A DNA stretch of 64,000 nt from Isochrysis galbana. Taxonomy: Eukaryota > Haptophyta > Isochrysidales > Isochrysidaceae. A program made the position numbers and the translations under genes. Location of the stretch: assembly GCA_018136815.1 (NCBI GenBank), contig CM030934.1, positions 6,840,573 through 6,904,572 of the forward strand, in the 5' to 3' direction. Of this stretch, positions 37,482-47,412 are shown piece by piece. Below the pieces are notes generated by a model. The model worked only from the letters and a program-made list of their open reading frames with translations, did no database searches and had not been told where the DNA came from. How positions within the stretch are numbered: position 1 is the first letter of the stretch; the number at the start of each line of letters is the position of its first letter.

Positions 37482-37650
37482 ACAGAGTCGAGCGTTACCG
37501 GAGGGCTCTGAGCCGCACTCCGTCGCGAGCGGCACCGGCGGCTAGCGCGGCGCTTTGGTCCTCCTCCCCGCCGGGAGTCGGGTGAACGAAATTCTGGATT
37601 GGGTCGGGCAACTCCATGTGGGTGTTTGGGCTGGGGACAAACGGTGAACG
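37482..37650 (+). pseudogene. Chromovirus leader and gag 5' fragment
   Basis: From GTCGAGCG, through GGAGGGCTCTGAGCC and the CGGCGGCTAGCGCGGCGC stretch, to GAAATTCTGGATTGGGTCGGGCAAC, it matches the copy 2 leader at 48366-48500. It ends soon after the first gag codons. A hairpin with TATAAA at its loop (37446-37478) precedes it. Confidence 0.7.
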
Positions 37651-37709
37651 AAAAGGCGCGGGACTTCTACCGTAACCATCAAGGGCACTCTTGCAGAGCA
37701 GGGATAGGA

Positions 37710-38127
37710 TGTTTTTCCATATGTGGGGGTGATGGCGAGTTGAACGCTTCTCACCTGTAGTTCAGAATTTCCTAGATAGTACCGGGCACAGGTTTGAATT
37801 TGCTTGTCCAGTCTTCCTCAAAATCGCGGACCTTCACGGTGTCAAATCAATGGGGAACACGTAATAGGACCTTGCGGGGAAAGGTGAGTTGATGGCGATT
37901 GAACGCTTTTCCATACGTGGGGGTGATGGCGATTGAACGCTTTCCAGGTGTAGGCTGGTGGCGATTGAACGCTTTTCAATCTGTGGGTGATGGCGATTGA
38001 ACGCTTCTCGCCTTTCGGCTTCGTGTGCGCGGCGTCGAGCATGGCCCGGTCGTCCGTCGCGGCGGGGTTGGCGGCAGGAGGGGATGGGAGCGGCGCGCGC
38101 TCCATGACCCTATCGTTTTAACAATAG
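37710..38127 (-). pseudogene. Short MERA retroposon with an internal tandem repeat
   Basis: The 5' hairpin AACAATAG/CTATCGTT (38127-38110, one G-T wobble) precedes GGTC and the ATG at 38105. The frame MERAPLPSPPAANPAATDDRAM runs to 37842 and contains repeats of KxFNRHHPHVWKSVQSP. These are coded by five copies of GGCGATTGAACGCTT or close variants between 37731 and 38005, about 35-40 bases apart. The rest of an ORF1 is absent. Confidence 0.6.
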
Positions 38128-38128
38128 T

Positions 38129-38936
38129 TTTGTAGATGATGGCTTGGTGCTTGATGCATGCGCATGTGCATATGTGTGGGTGTGGATGCAATGAGCAATG
38201 ACGCAGTCAACAATTTGATCATTCTACGGGTGATGGAAGTAGGCCGAGCGAGAAGAGCCGCATTGCATCTGCACATGCCTTACACGATAATAGCCTGCAG
38301 GTCTATTCGCACACATGGCATATGCACGTGGTCCATCATCCGTTCTCTCGGTCTAGTGTGTCTACGCTAGGTGTATATTGGACTTGGCACTCGCTGCAGC
38401 TAAAGCTTCTTCGAGTGACGGGCTTCACACTGTACCTGCGACTCGGGATCTGGCCGCATTGGAAACACGACTCACGTCGAGTCGCGTGCTCGCGTCCGGC
38501 CTGCCAAACGTGTCGTTGCCCAGCCCAGTGGGACTCTCTATGATTGACTCGAGTCCGTCGTGCGATCTGGCAAACGCAGAGCGGAGTGTGCGCTCGTCGT
38601 CGTCGCCGCAGGCTGCCTTGAGACAGTTGCAGCAAAGCACAGCCGAGCGGCTGCAGCACCGGTAGAGTGCGGCGCCCATCGGCAAGCAGCACAGCGGGAG
38701 GCGGCAGCGTGGCGGGTGGCACTGTGGACGGCGGTGGCGGCAGGGTGCGCTGGCGCGGAGGGAGAACTGCTTGATTCGAGCCGCACCAAGCCTTTCCGGG
38801 CGTTTCTACTTTCTACAAAAAAAGGGTCTCCTGCTGATGAACTAACTCATTCCCGCCTCGCGCCCCGAGGATGAAACGAGATAAGTACATATGATAGGAG
38901 GCAAAGTATGCAGACTCTACTCCCTCTTGTACTTAT
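38129..38936. other. Intergenic region
   Basis: Overlapping frames on both strands at 38336-38874 are Ala/Ser/Arg-rich and show no recognisable domain. It is the promoter side of the hydroxylase gene. Confidence 0.4.
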
Positions 38937-38989
38937 TGAGAGAGAGAGAGAGAGAGAGTGAGAGAGAGAGAGAGGGGGGGGGGGGGGGG

Positions 38990-39041
<52 letters not shown>

Positions 39042-39190
39042 GAGAAAGAGAGAGAGTGTGAGAGAGAGGTAGAGAGAGATAGAGAGAAAGGAGAGAAAAG
39101 AAGAGAGGGAGAGGGAGAGGGAAAGGGGGGGAAGGAGGGGAGAGAGAGAGAGAGGGAGACGGAGGGAGGGAGCGAGAGAGGGAGGAGAGC
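38937..39190. repeat. GA microsatellite tract in 5' leader
   Basis: This is a nearly pure AG-dinucleotide and purine stretch with a G run at 38974-38992. It ends about ten bases before the hydroxylase ATG. Arg/Glu frames read through it are artefacts. Confidence 0.9.
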
Positions 39191-39200
39191 AAGCTTGAGG

Positions 39201-40190
39201 ATGTGGTGGCTTCTGCCGGCCTCCTCTAGCGCGCTGCTTGCCAGCCGGCCACCGCTTGTGCCCTGCAGCCCTCCTGGCTTCGAGCCTCACTACGCAAAGC
39301 TGAGGGAACTCCGGGCAGCCTCGGGTGGCTCCCTGCTCGATGTGGTGCAGCTCTCGAAGGCGGCACCGCACCTCGCTCACCAGCTCTCCTACAGGGTCGA
39401 CTTCGATGTGCCTCGCACGCGGGCGGCTGCGGCGCTCAAGTTCGTGCGTCAACCGACCGCACTCTTCATCGGCGCCGCCCTCGCAGCCTCTGCGCGCGCG
39501 AGGATGATCCTACCTCTCCCGCTTCGTATGGCAGATGTCGCTGCTGCACTTGCCACTGCTGCCTTCTGGCTTGTTCAGGAGTGGGTGATCCATGACAAGC
39601 TGCTGCACAGTGCTTCACCATGGTATGGCTCGACCATCCACCGGTGGCACCATGAGCTCCCATATTATCATGTCTCGATGGACGGCCTGGGCCTGGCTGT
39701 GGTATGGTTCACAACTGTGGCTTTGCTTCTCTTGGGTGTCGGCGCGCTGACGCACACTGTCGCACAATGCCTGAGCTCACTCGTCACGTACACCCTATGC
39801 GGAGGTATTTATGAGGCTGCGCACTTTCTCGCTCATACCCGTACACCTCTACCATGGCCTCTGGACATCTGGCGAAGGCATCACGCACAGCATCACTGTG
39901 TTTCAGATCGGTAAGCGCCGCTTGGTTCCATCATTGTCCTGCTGGCGGTAGCTTGTATCGAGCGTCGGTAACTTTCCCTGAATCTTCGATTTACACCGGC
40001 TAGTCTACCCTTGTACGTGTTTTTGCTGGCTAACAAACACTTCCTTTGGCGCCGACCTCTTACTCTTAGGTATTGGCTGGCGTTCACCTTGCCCGTTGTA
40101 GACTCGTTATTTGGGACCAACCCGCGTGCCATGGATGTGAGTAGGGAAATGCGAACACTTCGGAACACGAGGATCCCGCCGATGGAATGA
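39201..40190 (+). CDS. Fatty acid hydroxylase/sterol desaturase family membrane enzyme, two exons
   Basis: Exon 1 is 39201-39910 and exon 2 is 40070-40190, giving 276 residues. The donor G-GTAAGC and acceptor CTCTTAG join HHCVSD-R to YWLAFTLPVVDSLFGTNP, the expected family ending. Histidine clusters that bind the di-iron centre are HDKLLH (131-136), HRWHH (147-151), HFLAH (208-212) and HHAQHH (227-232). Hydrophobic segments lie between them (about 87-128, 160-190). The protein would be an ER or plastid-envelope oxygenase hydroxylating lipid or sterol chains; the substrate is unknown. The N-terminal MWWLLPASSSALLAS could be a signal peptide. The ATG lies immediately after a GA microsatellite. 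Confidence 0.82.
39911..40069 (+). other. Intron of hydroxylase gene
   Basis: The 159-base intron runs from GTAAGC to CTTAG. Without splicing the frame stops at once (HCVSDR-stop). Confidence 0.85.
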
Positions 40191-40778
40191 ATTACTCCAT
40201 CCACTCTTACTTTTTCCTTTGCAATGAGCATGGACTCAGTCGTGAACCAATGCACTGATATTGTACCACTTCATAATGTACACACATATTGGACACTTTT
40301 CATCCGGGTTGCTGCGAGCGAACTTCTTTTGAGCAAGAGACACGACACTCTCGATGCCTAGGCAGAGACGATGGACGGCTTGGGCCTGGGAGGACGAACA
40401 CTAGACTCAAGATCGGGGCTAGCGTCATCTACGGCCTCCCTTTCTGCAAGAAGGCGCGGCCATCCACACGCAGTCTTGGAGCTGTATGCCATCCTGTGGA
40501 CTTGGTATTGGTCTAATGTGCAAGCATCGGTGGTCTGTGGCCCCAACCGCTGGCCCAAAATTAGGCGCATGAGAGTGAATGGCAAGCACCCTCCTCTTGC
40601 GACTTGTTTTGTTATGCTCTTGGGCGCCATGGTATGTCATAGGTATGTGGTATGCTAACGTAGAAAAAAAAACATCTGAAGAGCTTCAGGGCTACACACC
40701 TGTCACTGGCTACAGGACTATCCATCTCTACTTTCACCACCCTTATCTTCCCCTCCTCCACCTCTTCCCTTGCCCCCC
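40191..40778. other. Intergenic region
   Basis: No protein-like frame or repeat was recognised. AT-richer flank of the hydroxylase gene. Confidence 0.4.
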
Positions 40779-40942
40779 TTAATTCCTTTTTCTTTTTCTC
40801 AACTAACTTTATAGTTAGACGCGATGGAGCGCGCCGGCGCGCCTCTCCTCTCCTTCGGGCCCCCCGCCGAGGGCGGCCCCCCAGCCCCCATGGACCTGTC
40901 GCAGTCGAAGCGACCGCGTCCGCCGTTAATTCCTTTTTCTTT
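40779..40942 (+). mobile_element. 130-bp MERA 5'-end fragment between 17-bp direct repeats
   Basis: TTAATTCCTTTTTCTTT occurs at 40779-40795 and again at 40926-40942. Between them lie the hairpin CTAACT-TTAT-AGTTAG (40803-40818), ACGCG and the ATG at 40824. The coding start MERAGAPLLSFGPPAEGGPP then stops abruptly after about 34 codons. This is a target-site duplication around an element that kept only its 5' end, the reverse of ordinary LINE truncation. Confidence 0.7.
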
Positions 40943-41604
40943 GTGGTTTCCGGGGTCCGGCCTCGGTGCACTACCTGAGGCCTGGTTTGGAGTGTGGGTT
41001 CCGGGCAGGCCTTTTGGTCTCTTGCGCTCTCGTAGGTCGTGTCCATTCGGCCACGGTTTGGTGGTTGGGTCCCGTCTAGATCGCATTTTCTCTAGTGGTG
41101 CCCTCTCTTGTTCGTTGTGTCCGTGGTTTACTAGTTTCCGTTGCTTCGTGCTTCGTTCCTTGGCCTCTACGACAACGTGCGCGATCTTCAGCTTGGTGGC
41201 TAGTTCCACTAGCTCCTCGCTGGGTTTTAGCCCACCCTTGTCGCTTATGTGAAATACGGGTCTCAAGTCGCCCATGTCTATTCTTTTCTTGGGCTGTCTT
41301 CCTGTGGCTCAGTGAGTGGAGTGGCAGTGGTTGTGGCTGTGGCTTGTGATGTAGAGAATTGTTGAGGCATGGGAAGGGGCCCTCCAAGGGCGACCGTGCT
41401 CAAGGAGGGCTGAGCACAGGGAGCACTGGGGCTGGAGGGAGGCATGGCACCGGCGGGGACACCGCTCACGCGCGCATGGGGCGATGGCGGTCGAGAGAGC
41501 TCGCCCAGAGCCCCTGGGAGTGCGGCCATGGGCGCGACTCTCGGGAACTCTGGGACAAGAGAAAACGCGGGAAACACACGCGCAAGGAAAGAAAGGGGGC
41601 GCAC
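40943..41604 (-). pseudogene. LINE ORF1-like remnant
   Basis: The minus-strand frames MPQQFSTSQATATTTATPLTEPQ and, after a shift, KRIDMGDLRPVFHISDKGG, LKPSEELVELATKL and VVEAKERSTKQRK read like an ORF1 protein. They differ from the MERA copies. The fragment is interrupted at 40942 by the direct-repeat-flanked insertion. Hairpin GTGCTC/GAGCAC at about 41396-41417. Confidence 0.35.
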
Positions 41605-41958
41605 ACATGAGAAAACAAGGGAGGGGGATCGAGAGCGATCACCCCTATCCTAACACACGGGGCGAAGGGGCGAAGGACGAAGGAGATCGAGATCGGAGGA
41701 TCCCGACCGGACGGAGGGGGTGCACGCCCGAAGAGCGAAGGGGGGAAAACAAAACACACGAAGGGAGGAAGAGCCAAGGAGAGAGGCTCCCTTGGGAGAA
41801 ACCTAAAGGCGGCTCTCCCCCTAACCACAACACTTCCCATCCCCGCTTTGGCTGTTCTCGCCGAGTCGGTTTCGTATGCGAATAGTAGAGCTTTACACAG
41901 GGCAGTGTATCTTACTATTATAATCCTTATCAGTATTGATTCTTCTGAGAAGTCTATG
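41605..41958. other. Unassigned stretch
   Basis: Purine-rich DNA is followed by an AT-rich end next to the target site of the complete retroposon. No gene. Confidence 0.4.
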
Positions 41959-42661
41959 TTATCATAGTGGATTCTAAAAGAAAATCTTCTTAAAAAACCC
42001 CGCTACGTGTGCGGCGTGAGGCAGTGTGCTAGTGTACCTCCCTACTACCCAACCTTAACCCCTAACAACCCCCTCCGTTGTTTGGAGTCGGTTTTGGGTC
42101 CGACTAGGGGTCGGCCCGCTTGCGTGACTGCGGCTGTGGCTGTTGAGCTGGTGGCTGCTGGGCTTGCTGTTGTGGCTCTTTCCCTTTGTGTCCATGTGCG
42201 GCTTGCGCGTACGACTTAGGTGGAGGATTTGGCTGTTGGTTGGAGGGAGCAAAAGCTCCAGTGATTGTTTGTTGTGTCATGTGCCCGCCCCCGAGGGGTG
42301 CACAGATGGTAGGAGTTACCGCCATGGGGGTGGCAGCAGAGCTGCCACACCCCATGGGGAGTCCTTGAGTGGGTGGCTGCCCGGCGGCGCTGGCGTTCTG
42401 AGCCTGAGTCAGGTTCTGCTTGTCAGCAGGGAACAGGACTTTGCCTGCTCCCTGCTTCTGTGGCTGCCTGGGAGGCGAGGGTGGCGGCGCCATCTCGACG
42501 TCGTTGTCAGGCGGTGCTGAGGCCTGCGAGCGCTTCGGCTCCGGCGGCTTGGGGCGGCCCCGTTGGGGCGTCGTGACGGCGGGGGGCTGGGAGAGGGGAG
42601 CGGTCGGCGCGCGCTCCATCGCTAAAACTATAACAATAGTTTTTCTTATCATAGTGGATTC
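41959..42661 (-). mobile_element. Complete 671-bp MERA retroposon with 16-bp TSD
   Basis: TTATCATAGTGGATTC is found exactly at 41959-41974 and 42646-42661. The element between (42645-41975, minus strand) starts GA plus the hairpin AAAACTAT-TGTT-ATAGTTTT, then AGCG and ATG at 42619. It ends ...GGGGTTTTTTAAGAAGATTTTCTTTTA. It has an ORF1-type frame but no ORF2, so it must be moved in trans by a LINE machinery. Confidence 0.85.
42104..42619 (-). CDS. ORF1-type protein of the 671-bp retroposon
   Basis: From MERAPTAPLSQPPAVTTPQRG the frame gives 171 residues rich in Pro, Gln and Ala. It contains NNP-like segments and PPKSYAQAAHGHKGK, the SYAxAA phrase common in retrotransposon gag/ORF1 proteins. 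In-frame codons exist upstream to 42664, but they lie in the hairpin and flank, so the MERA start is preferred. The DNA has two long hairpins: CCATGGGG-GTGGCAGC with a 3-base loop (42322-42357, one bulge) and AGCAGGGA-CAGG (42425-42456, one mismatch). An RNA-binding role is inferred. Confidence 0.5.
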   Translation of the reverse strand: MERAPTAPLSQPPAVTTPQRGRPKPPEPKRSQASAPPDNDVEMAPPPSPPRQPQKQGAGKVLFPADKQNLTQAQNASAAGQPPTQGLPMGCGSSAATPMAVTPTICAPLGGGHMTQQTITGAFAPSNQQPNPPPKSYAQAAHGHKGKEPQQQAQQPPAQQPQPQSRKRADP

Positions 42662-43084
42662 CATAGAAGTCAGTTATGATCTATCTCCACGCTATCATAT
42701 ATAGGATGTATATCGCGGCCTTTTGGGGCGTCTCCCTTAGGTATGCTAACGTAGAAATATACATGGTTGAGTGCAGTGCAATTAGCTTATTAGCAGGGAG
42801 GAAACTTGAACAAGCCACTCTATTCGTCAAGAAACGCAAAGGCGCACAATAGCATACAACAAAATAACAAGACACAAGCAAATGCGCGCGATAAGGGCAC
42901 GCGTCTCGCCGTCGACCAGCGCTCCGAGCTCACCACATGACAGATACAGAACGCAACACGCAGCAAGGAGCACTGCAACAGGAGCACAAGACGCGCGAAT
43001 ATCTGCATTGAGTAGCACCATCCAAACTGCGGACAATTGAGAAGCCATAAATGTTGATATTGACGCGACATACTCGTTGTCGCG
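42662..43084. other. Intergenic with one hydrophobic minus-strand frame
   Basis: The frame 43048-42827 (73 residues) has two hydrophobic stretches and several Cys. It could be a small membrane protein, but nothing else supports it. The rest is AT-rich. Confidence 0.3.
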
Positions 43085-43414
43085 ATGCCAGACGAAATCG
43101 AGCTCCTCGAAATCTCCGGCGCGGTGCTCAACAATGGAGAGCAGAAAGCAGGCCTCACCCGCCTGTGCGCGCTATTGCTCGCTCATCATCAGCTCACGCT
43201 CTTTGCGGTGCCAAAGCATTTGACATGTTGCGACTCATTGAGTCTGATGCTCGCTCAGCCGCATGAATACACCCGCCTACATGAGATGACCCTGAGGCTC
43301 GCCAGTGAAATTACACGAACGGTAGAAGACGCAACCCTTATCTCATTGCGGCAATGGTGGATGAGCTCACAGAGGTGGGCCGCCCCAACATGTCACCTAG
43401 CCCGCTGCTGCTAA
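43085..43414 (+). CDS. Hypothetical protein or exon
   Basis: Not recognised. The 109-residue frame MPDEIELLEISGAVLNNGEQ, followed by GLTRLCALLLAHHQLTLFAVP and HEYTRLHEMTLRLASEI, has amphipathic-helix character. It overlaps the 3' end of the minus-strand repeat protein by 77 bases tail to tail, which weakens its C-terminus. It may be a first exon that splices before about 43330. Confidence 0.3.
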   Translation: MPDEIELLEISGAVLNNGEQKAGLTRLCALLLAHHQLTLFAVPKHLTCCDSLSLMLAQPHEYTRLHEMTLRLASEITRTVEDATLISLRQWWMSSQRWAAPTCHLARCC

Positions 43415-45922
43415 TCCCGGGCTGCGGCCGCCCCACGGGCTCCCCGATCGCCAAGTCGGAGGTGGACGCTGAGTACTCCCCGCTCCCACTCTTCCACGCT
43501 GAAAGGTTGCCGCGGAGCAGGTCATGCCTAACACCGCTGCCCTGCTTGTCCGGATACAGCTTGTGTCCGGTGGCGATGCGCCGGGATGGTGAGCTGGCAC
43601 GTGGCTCGTTCGAGAGCGCAGCCTTGATGAGCTCGTCGATGGCATCCTCTTCAGGGGGTCCGCTCTTTCGGCTAGCCGGCCGTCCAGCCGTCTTGCTTGT
43701 CGTCTTAGCACTGGCCGTTGCACTCGTTGCGCTCGCTGGACGGCGCTTGACCGGATTCTTACCCCGCACTGTCGTCGCCTTCGCCGCGCCAATGCCTGAA
43801 GATGAGGCTTGCCCGAGCGGCGCTAACCGGTTGGGCGGTGCTCGCTCAGATGAGACGACCGAGTCGGACGGCACAGTATACCCGCGAGATGCGAGCTTGG
43901 TGGGCTCGCTGGGCGCTGGCACGGTGTAGCTGCGCGAGGTGTGCTGTGAATATGAGTTGGAGCTTGCCGTGGCAGGTGCGCCGACACGGCTGCTACTGCC
44001 GTACTTATCGCGATCATACTTGTCGGGAACGTACTTGTCTCGATCCACTAGGCGATCCGACGATCCTAGCCGGTCCAACCATCCGTTGTCGCGGTCGCGG
44101 AACGACGAGGCGGGGCTCTCGCGATATCGGTCCGAAGGCACGGTATATGGTTGAAACGGTTTGGGCGGGTCCTCGCGCTGTGGCTTGGCTGGCTCACGCT
44201 CACTCTCCCTCCACTTAACCACCTCATACGGCACCTCCTGAATCTTCACCACCTCGACCGGCACCTCCTTGATCACCTCCCGCGGCACCTCACGAATCAC
44301 TTGATCGACCGGCACCTCCTTGACGACCTCGATGACCTCGCGCACAACCCTGTCTACCGGCACCTCGCGAATAACCTCCACCTCGCGGATCACCTCGATG
44401 GGCACTTCCTTTATGATTTCCTTCACTATCTCGATGGGCTTCTCTACCATCACCTCGACAATCCGGTCCACCATCACCTCCTTGATCACTTCAACGGGAA
44501 CCTCCTTGATCACCTCGGTCACGACCTCTTGAATCACGGGAACCTCCTTCTCCCTGATGACCTCCACAATTACCTCCTTGATAATCTCCACTGGCTTCTC
44601 CACCACCACCTCCACTTCCTTCACGATTTCGACCTCCTTGATCACCTCATAAGGAACACCCTTGAACACCTCCTTGATGATCTCAACGGGTTTCTCAACG
44701 ATCACCTCCACCACCTTTTCGACGATCCGTTCCACTTCCTTCTCAACAACCACCTCCTTGATAACTTCCACCTCCTTGATGATTTCCTTCTCAACCGTCT
44801 GGATGACGGGCTTCTCTACGATCTTGACTTGTTCTAGATGGTTAGGGGAGAGGGAATAGGGCTGCGCTCAGCATGACGATGGGAGGACACCGGGCGAGTG
44901 CGAACGGATGAATGGGGCGTCGACGCAATCGACTTACCAAGCACGACTTCCTTGATAATTGGCACTTCGACGATCTTGACGACCTCGACGATCTTTGGGA
45001 CCTCTTTAATGACATCCACAGGTACCTATGTGCGAGAAGCCAAAGCTCATCTTAACGGGCCACATCCTAAAATGACGTGTTCCCTGCATATGTTGGCCCC
45101 GTCGCAGGATGCGGAACGCCCGTCTTATCTGGCAAACCCTAAGCGAGATTCGCCGCAAACTGCTTCCCACATGGGTTGCCACCCTTTCTCACTGATAAAG
45201 TACCAAGCACTCTGCCGTGTGCAAGTGCACTGCAATGTCCGATGTTCATGCGCGCACCTCCTTGACGACATCGCGGTAGACGATCTTCTCGACCTCCTTA
45301 ATGATCTCAATCGGCACCTCGCGAATGACTTCGACTGGGACGGAGACCATCTTGGGGACTTCCTTGATCACCTGTGCAAGGAAAGGCACCGTGCTCTCAT
45401 TGAAGGTTGTATGGGCTTTGATGTTGGTCACACAGCTAGGCATACCTCCTTGATGGTCTCAACATTAACTGGCACCGTCTGGATCTGCTGAAGTGAGATA
45501 CCCTTCTCTTCTGGCTTACCCTTGAGGAACATCTGGAGACAGTCACCGCGGGCACGATGTGGTGAGTAGCGGAGGCATAGGCTTGAGTCCGAGGAGCTAC
45601 GGTGGTGAGCATAAATGCTCCCGCTGCAGTCGTTCGCAACGGTGGGAGGTCGGGCTGGTGGATGACGCGGGCGGGATGGAGCACGTGCCTGCGTGCCACC
45701 ATGCTGAGATCCAGCCGGACCACCCACTTTGCTCTCTGCCGGTTTACTGTTCGGCGCCGATGGCGCTAAAGGCTGCGAGGCGCTTGATCGTTGGGCAGCG
45801 GGCGAGGGTGCAGGGGAGTATGATGGAGAAGCGGCTTCCCGCGCTGCTCGCTGCTCCTCTTGCCGCTTCCGCTCCCGCTGCATTAGCGAATCCTGAACGG
45901 CCTGCTCCTCGGGGGTGAGCGC
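43338..45922 (-). CDS. Val/Glu/Lys/Pro-repeat (alveolin/articulin-like) cytoskeletal protein, multi-exon, 5' end unresolved
   Basis: Exons seen are 45922-45446, 45371-45258, 45025-44938 and 44833-43338, all with GT-AG introns (donors GTATGC, GTGCGC and G-GTAAGT; acceptors GCACAG, CATAG and ATCTAG) and consistent phase. The first listed exon starts at an acceptor (GATTCAG before ALTPEEQAVQDSL), so at least one 5' exon is missing. It has a basic, Pro/Ser-rich N-terminal part. The centre is about 260 residues of short repeats such as VPVEVIKEV, EKPVEIIKEV and VEKEVERIVEK, split over several exons. The C-terminal 280 residues are Ser/Arg/Pro-rich. Alveolins and articulins form membrane-skeleton filaments under the cell surface through such repeats. 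Family membership is suggested by composition, not by a unique motif. Confidence 0.65.
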
Positions 45923-46453
45923 CTGAATCCAAAAGAAGCCAGGTGCGAGTCAGACCTTGTATGCACGAGGGATGGAGCGAGCGCAAGCATCCAACCTCGG
46001 GGGCCATTCCCCCTGCCTCCCAAAGCCCAACCCCCTTCCTCCACGCGCCTCAGCACCCTTGCTTCCTGTCTGCCACCCTCCTCCTCCCTCGTCCCGCGCT
46101 CGCTCTCTCTCCATCGGTGGAAGGGAGGGGGGGGGCGGGGAAGGGCATGGTGGGAGCTTCTCTCGCCATGGCGCCGCCGTTGAAAGCAACAGCAATCCAC
46201 CAACGCGCACTCTGCGCACACCCCGTGGCTCTCCGACTCTCTTATCAAAGATCCAGGGCGAAAACATGGATTGTAGCGACCATCTCATGGATGTCCATCG
46301 AGTCTCTCTTTCATATTGTCGCCTACTCTCCCCCACTCCATCATGCTCTCTTTCCCTCCATTTTCCAAAAAATTCCTTGTTCTTCGACTTATTCTCGCCT
46401 CTCCTCCCTCCCTCCCTCTCTCTCTGTTCCATGCTTTATGACTGTAGTTCCAG

Positions 46454-46550
<97 letters not shown>

Positions 46551-46763
46551 CTGTTCTCGGATCGTCGGGGCCGGCCCACTAAAATCTGAAACCACCGCCC
46601 CGGCGGCGCCCGCCCGTTGGTCGCGGGGTGTGGGGGGGGAGATACCATACCGCGAGGGGGGGGAGGTAGTCACCGCTATATACTTAGCAGCTTAGCAGTG
46701 AAGCAGTGAACTAACCACAACCCACACCTGGCACCTGGGAGGAGCCTATTTGGGCTGTCAGTC
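45923..46763. other. Upstream region of the repeat protein with a CT microsatellite
   Basis: CT dinucleotides fill about 46453-46547, and the GA complement lies on the gene's strand. Missing 5' exon(s) of the repeat protein could lie here or further right, but none can be fixed from sequence alone. Confidence 0.4.
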
Positions 46764-46902
46764 CATCAGCTTACGATCGAGAAGGCAAAAGCTCACGCTA
46801 AGGAGAAGCGAGAGCGCGAAGACAAGAATTTGGAAGAGCTTCGCAAGATGACGCAGCATTTCCCCCCCTCTGCTGAAGAGGCCGGACAGCTGGCGAGTTG
46901 AA
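46764..46902 (+). CDS. Possible terminal exon
   Basis: After an acceptor-like CCATCAG, the frame reads LTIEKAKAHAKEKREREDKN, then LEELRKMTQHFPPSAEEAGQ and stops with TGA. It is strongly charged and helix-like. No partner exon was found and the minus strand is open as well. Confidence 0.25.
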
Positions 46903-47412
46903 TATGAAAACTCCGCCCCGCCAATCGAGGAATGTCTTCCTCAAGGCGCCTGAGGAGCTCGAGTGCCCATAGCAAGCCCCTCGAAAGTCGGTATCTCTCC
47001 AGCGGTATGATACGCTGAAGTCTTTCAGATTGATGGAAATCTCCCGGGAGCACAGTGGGAGATCTGGGATCTGGTACCAAAAAGTGACAATAAGGGCTCG
47101 CTCCAGCGGCTATCTCCCCGGGTGCCGGGGACTTACCCGCTGCAGCGGCCGCGGAGGCCCGCCGCGCGCCGCTCCCCCCCCCCCCCCCTTCCCCCACTCC
47201 TCTCTGGCAGCCCAGCTTGCCACAGGGGACAGGGGTGTACTCACGCGGCCAACACCAAAGGTAAGCCCCCCCACGCTGCCTGCCGCGATGTGCCCCTTCA
47301 CGCTCGCCGCGCTCGCCTCCAGGTCGTTCTCGCACTCCCCCCCCTTCGCAGCGCGCAGACGAGCGCCAGAAGCCAGGTGCGAGCAGCGCGCGCGTAGCCC
47401 CCCGCCCGGCTA
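46903..47412. other. Intergenic, GC-rich
   Basis: C run at 47175-47189. No supported gene. Confidence 0.4.

Noticed and set aside
38917-39452. Minus-strand and upstream plus-strand frames through the GA tract
   Set aside because: Low-complexity artefacts. The hydroxylase ATG at 39201 gives the conserved protein.
44151-44837. 228-residue plus-strand frame rich in His, Leu and Asp
   Set aside because: It is the complement of the EVIKEV repeat exons; splice sites and phase support the minus strand.
46389-46695. Arg/Glu and Ser/Leu repeat proteins at 46389-46695
   Set aside because: They are pure CT/GA dinucleotide translations in all frames.
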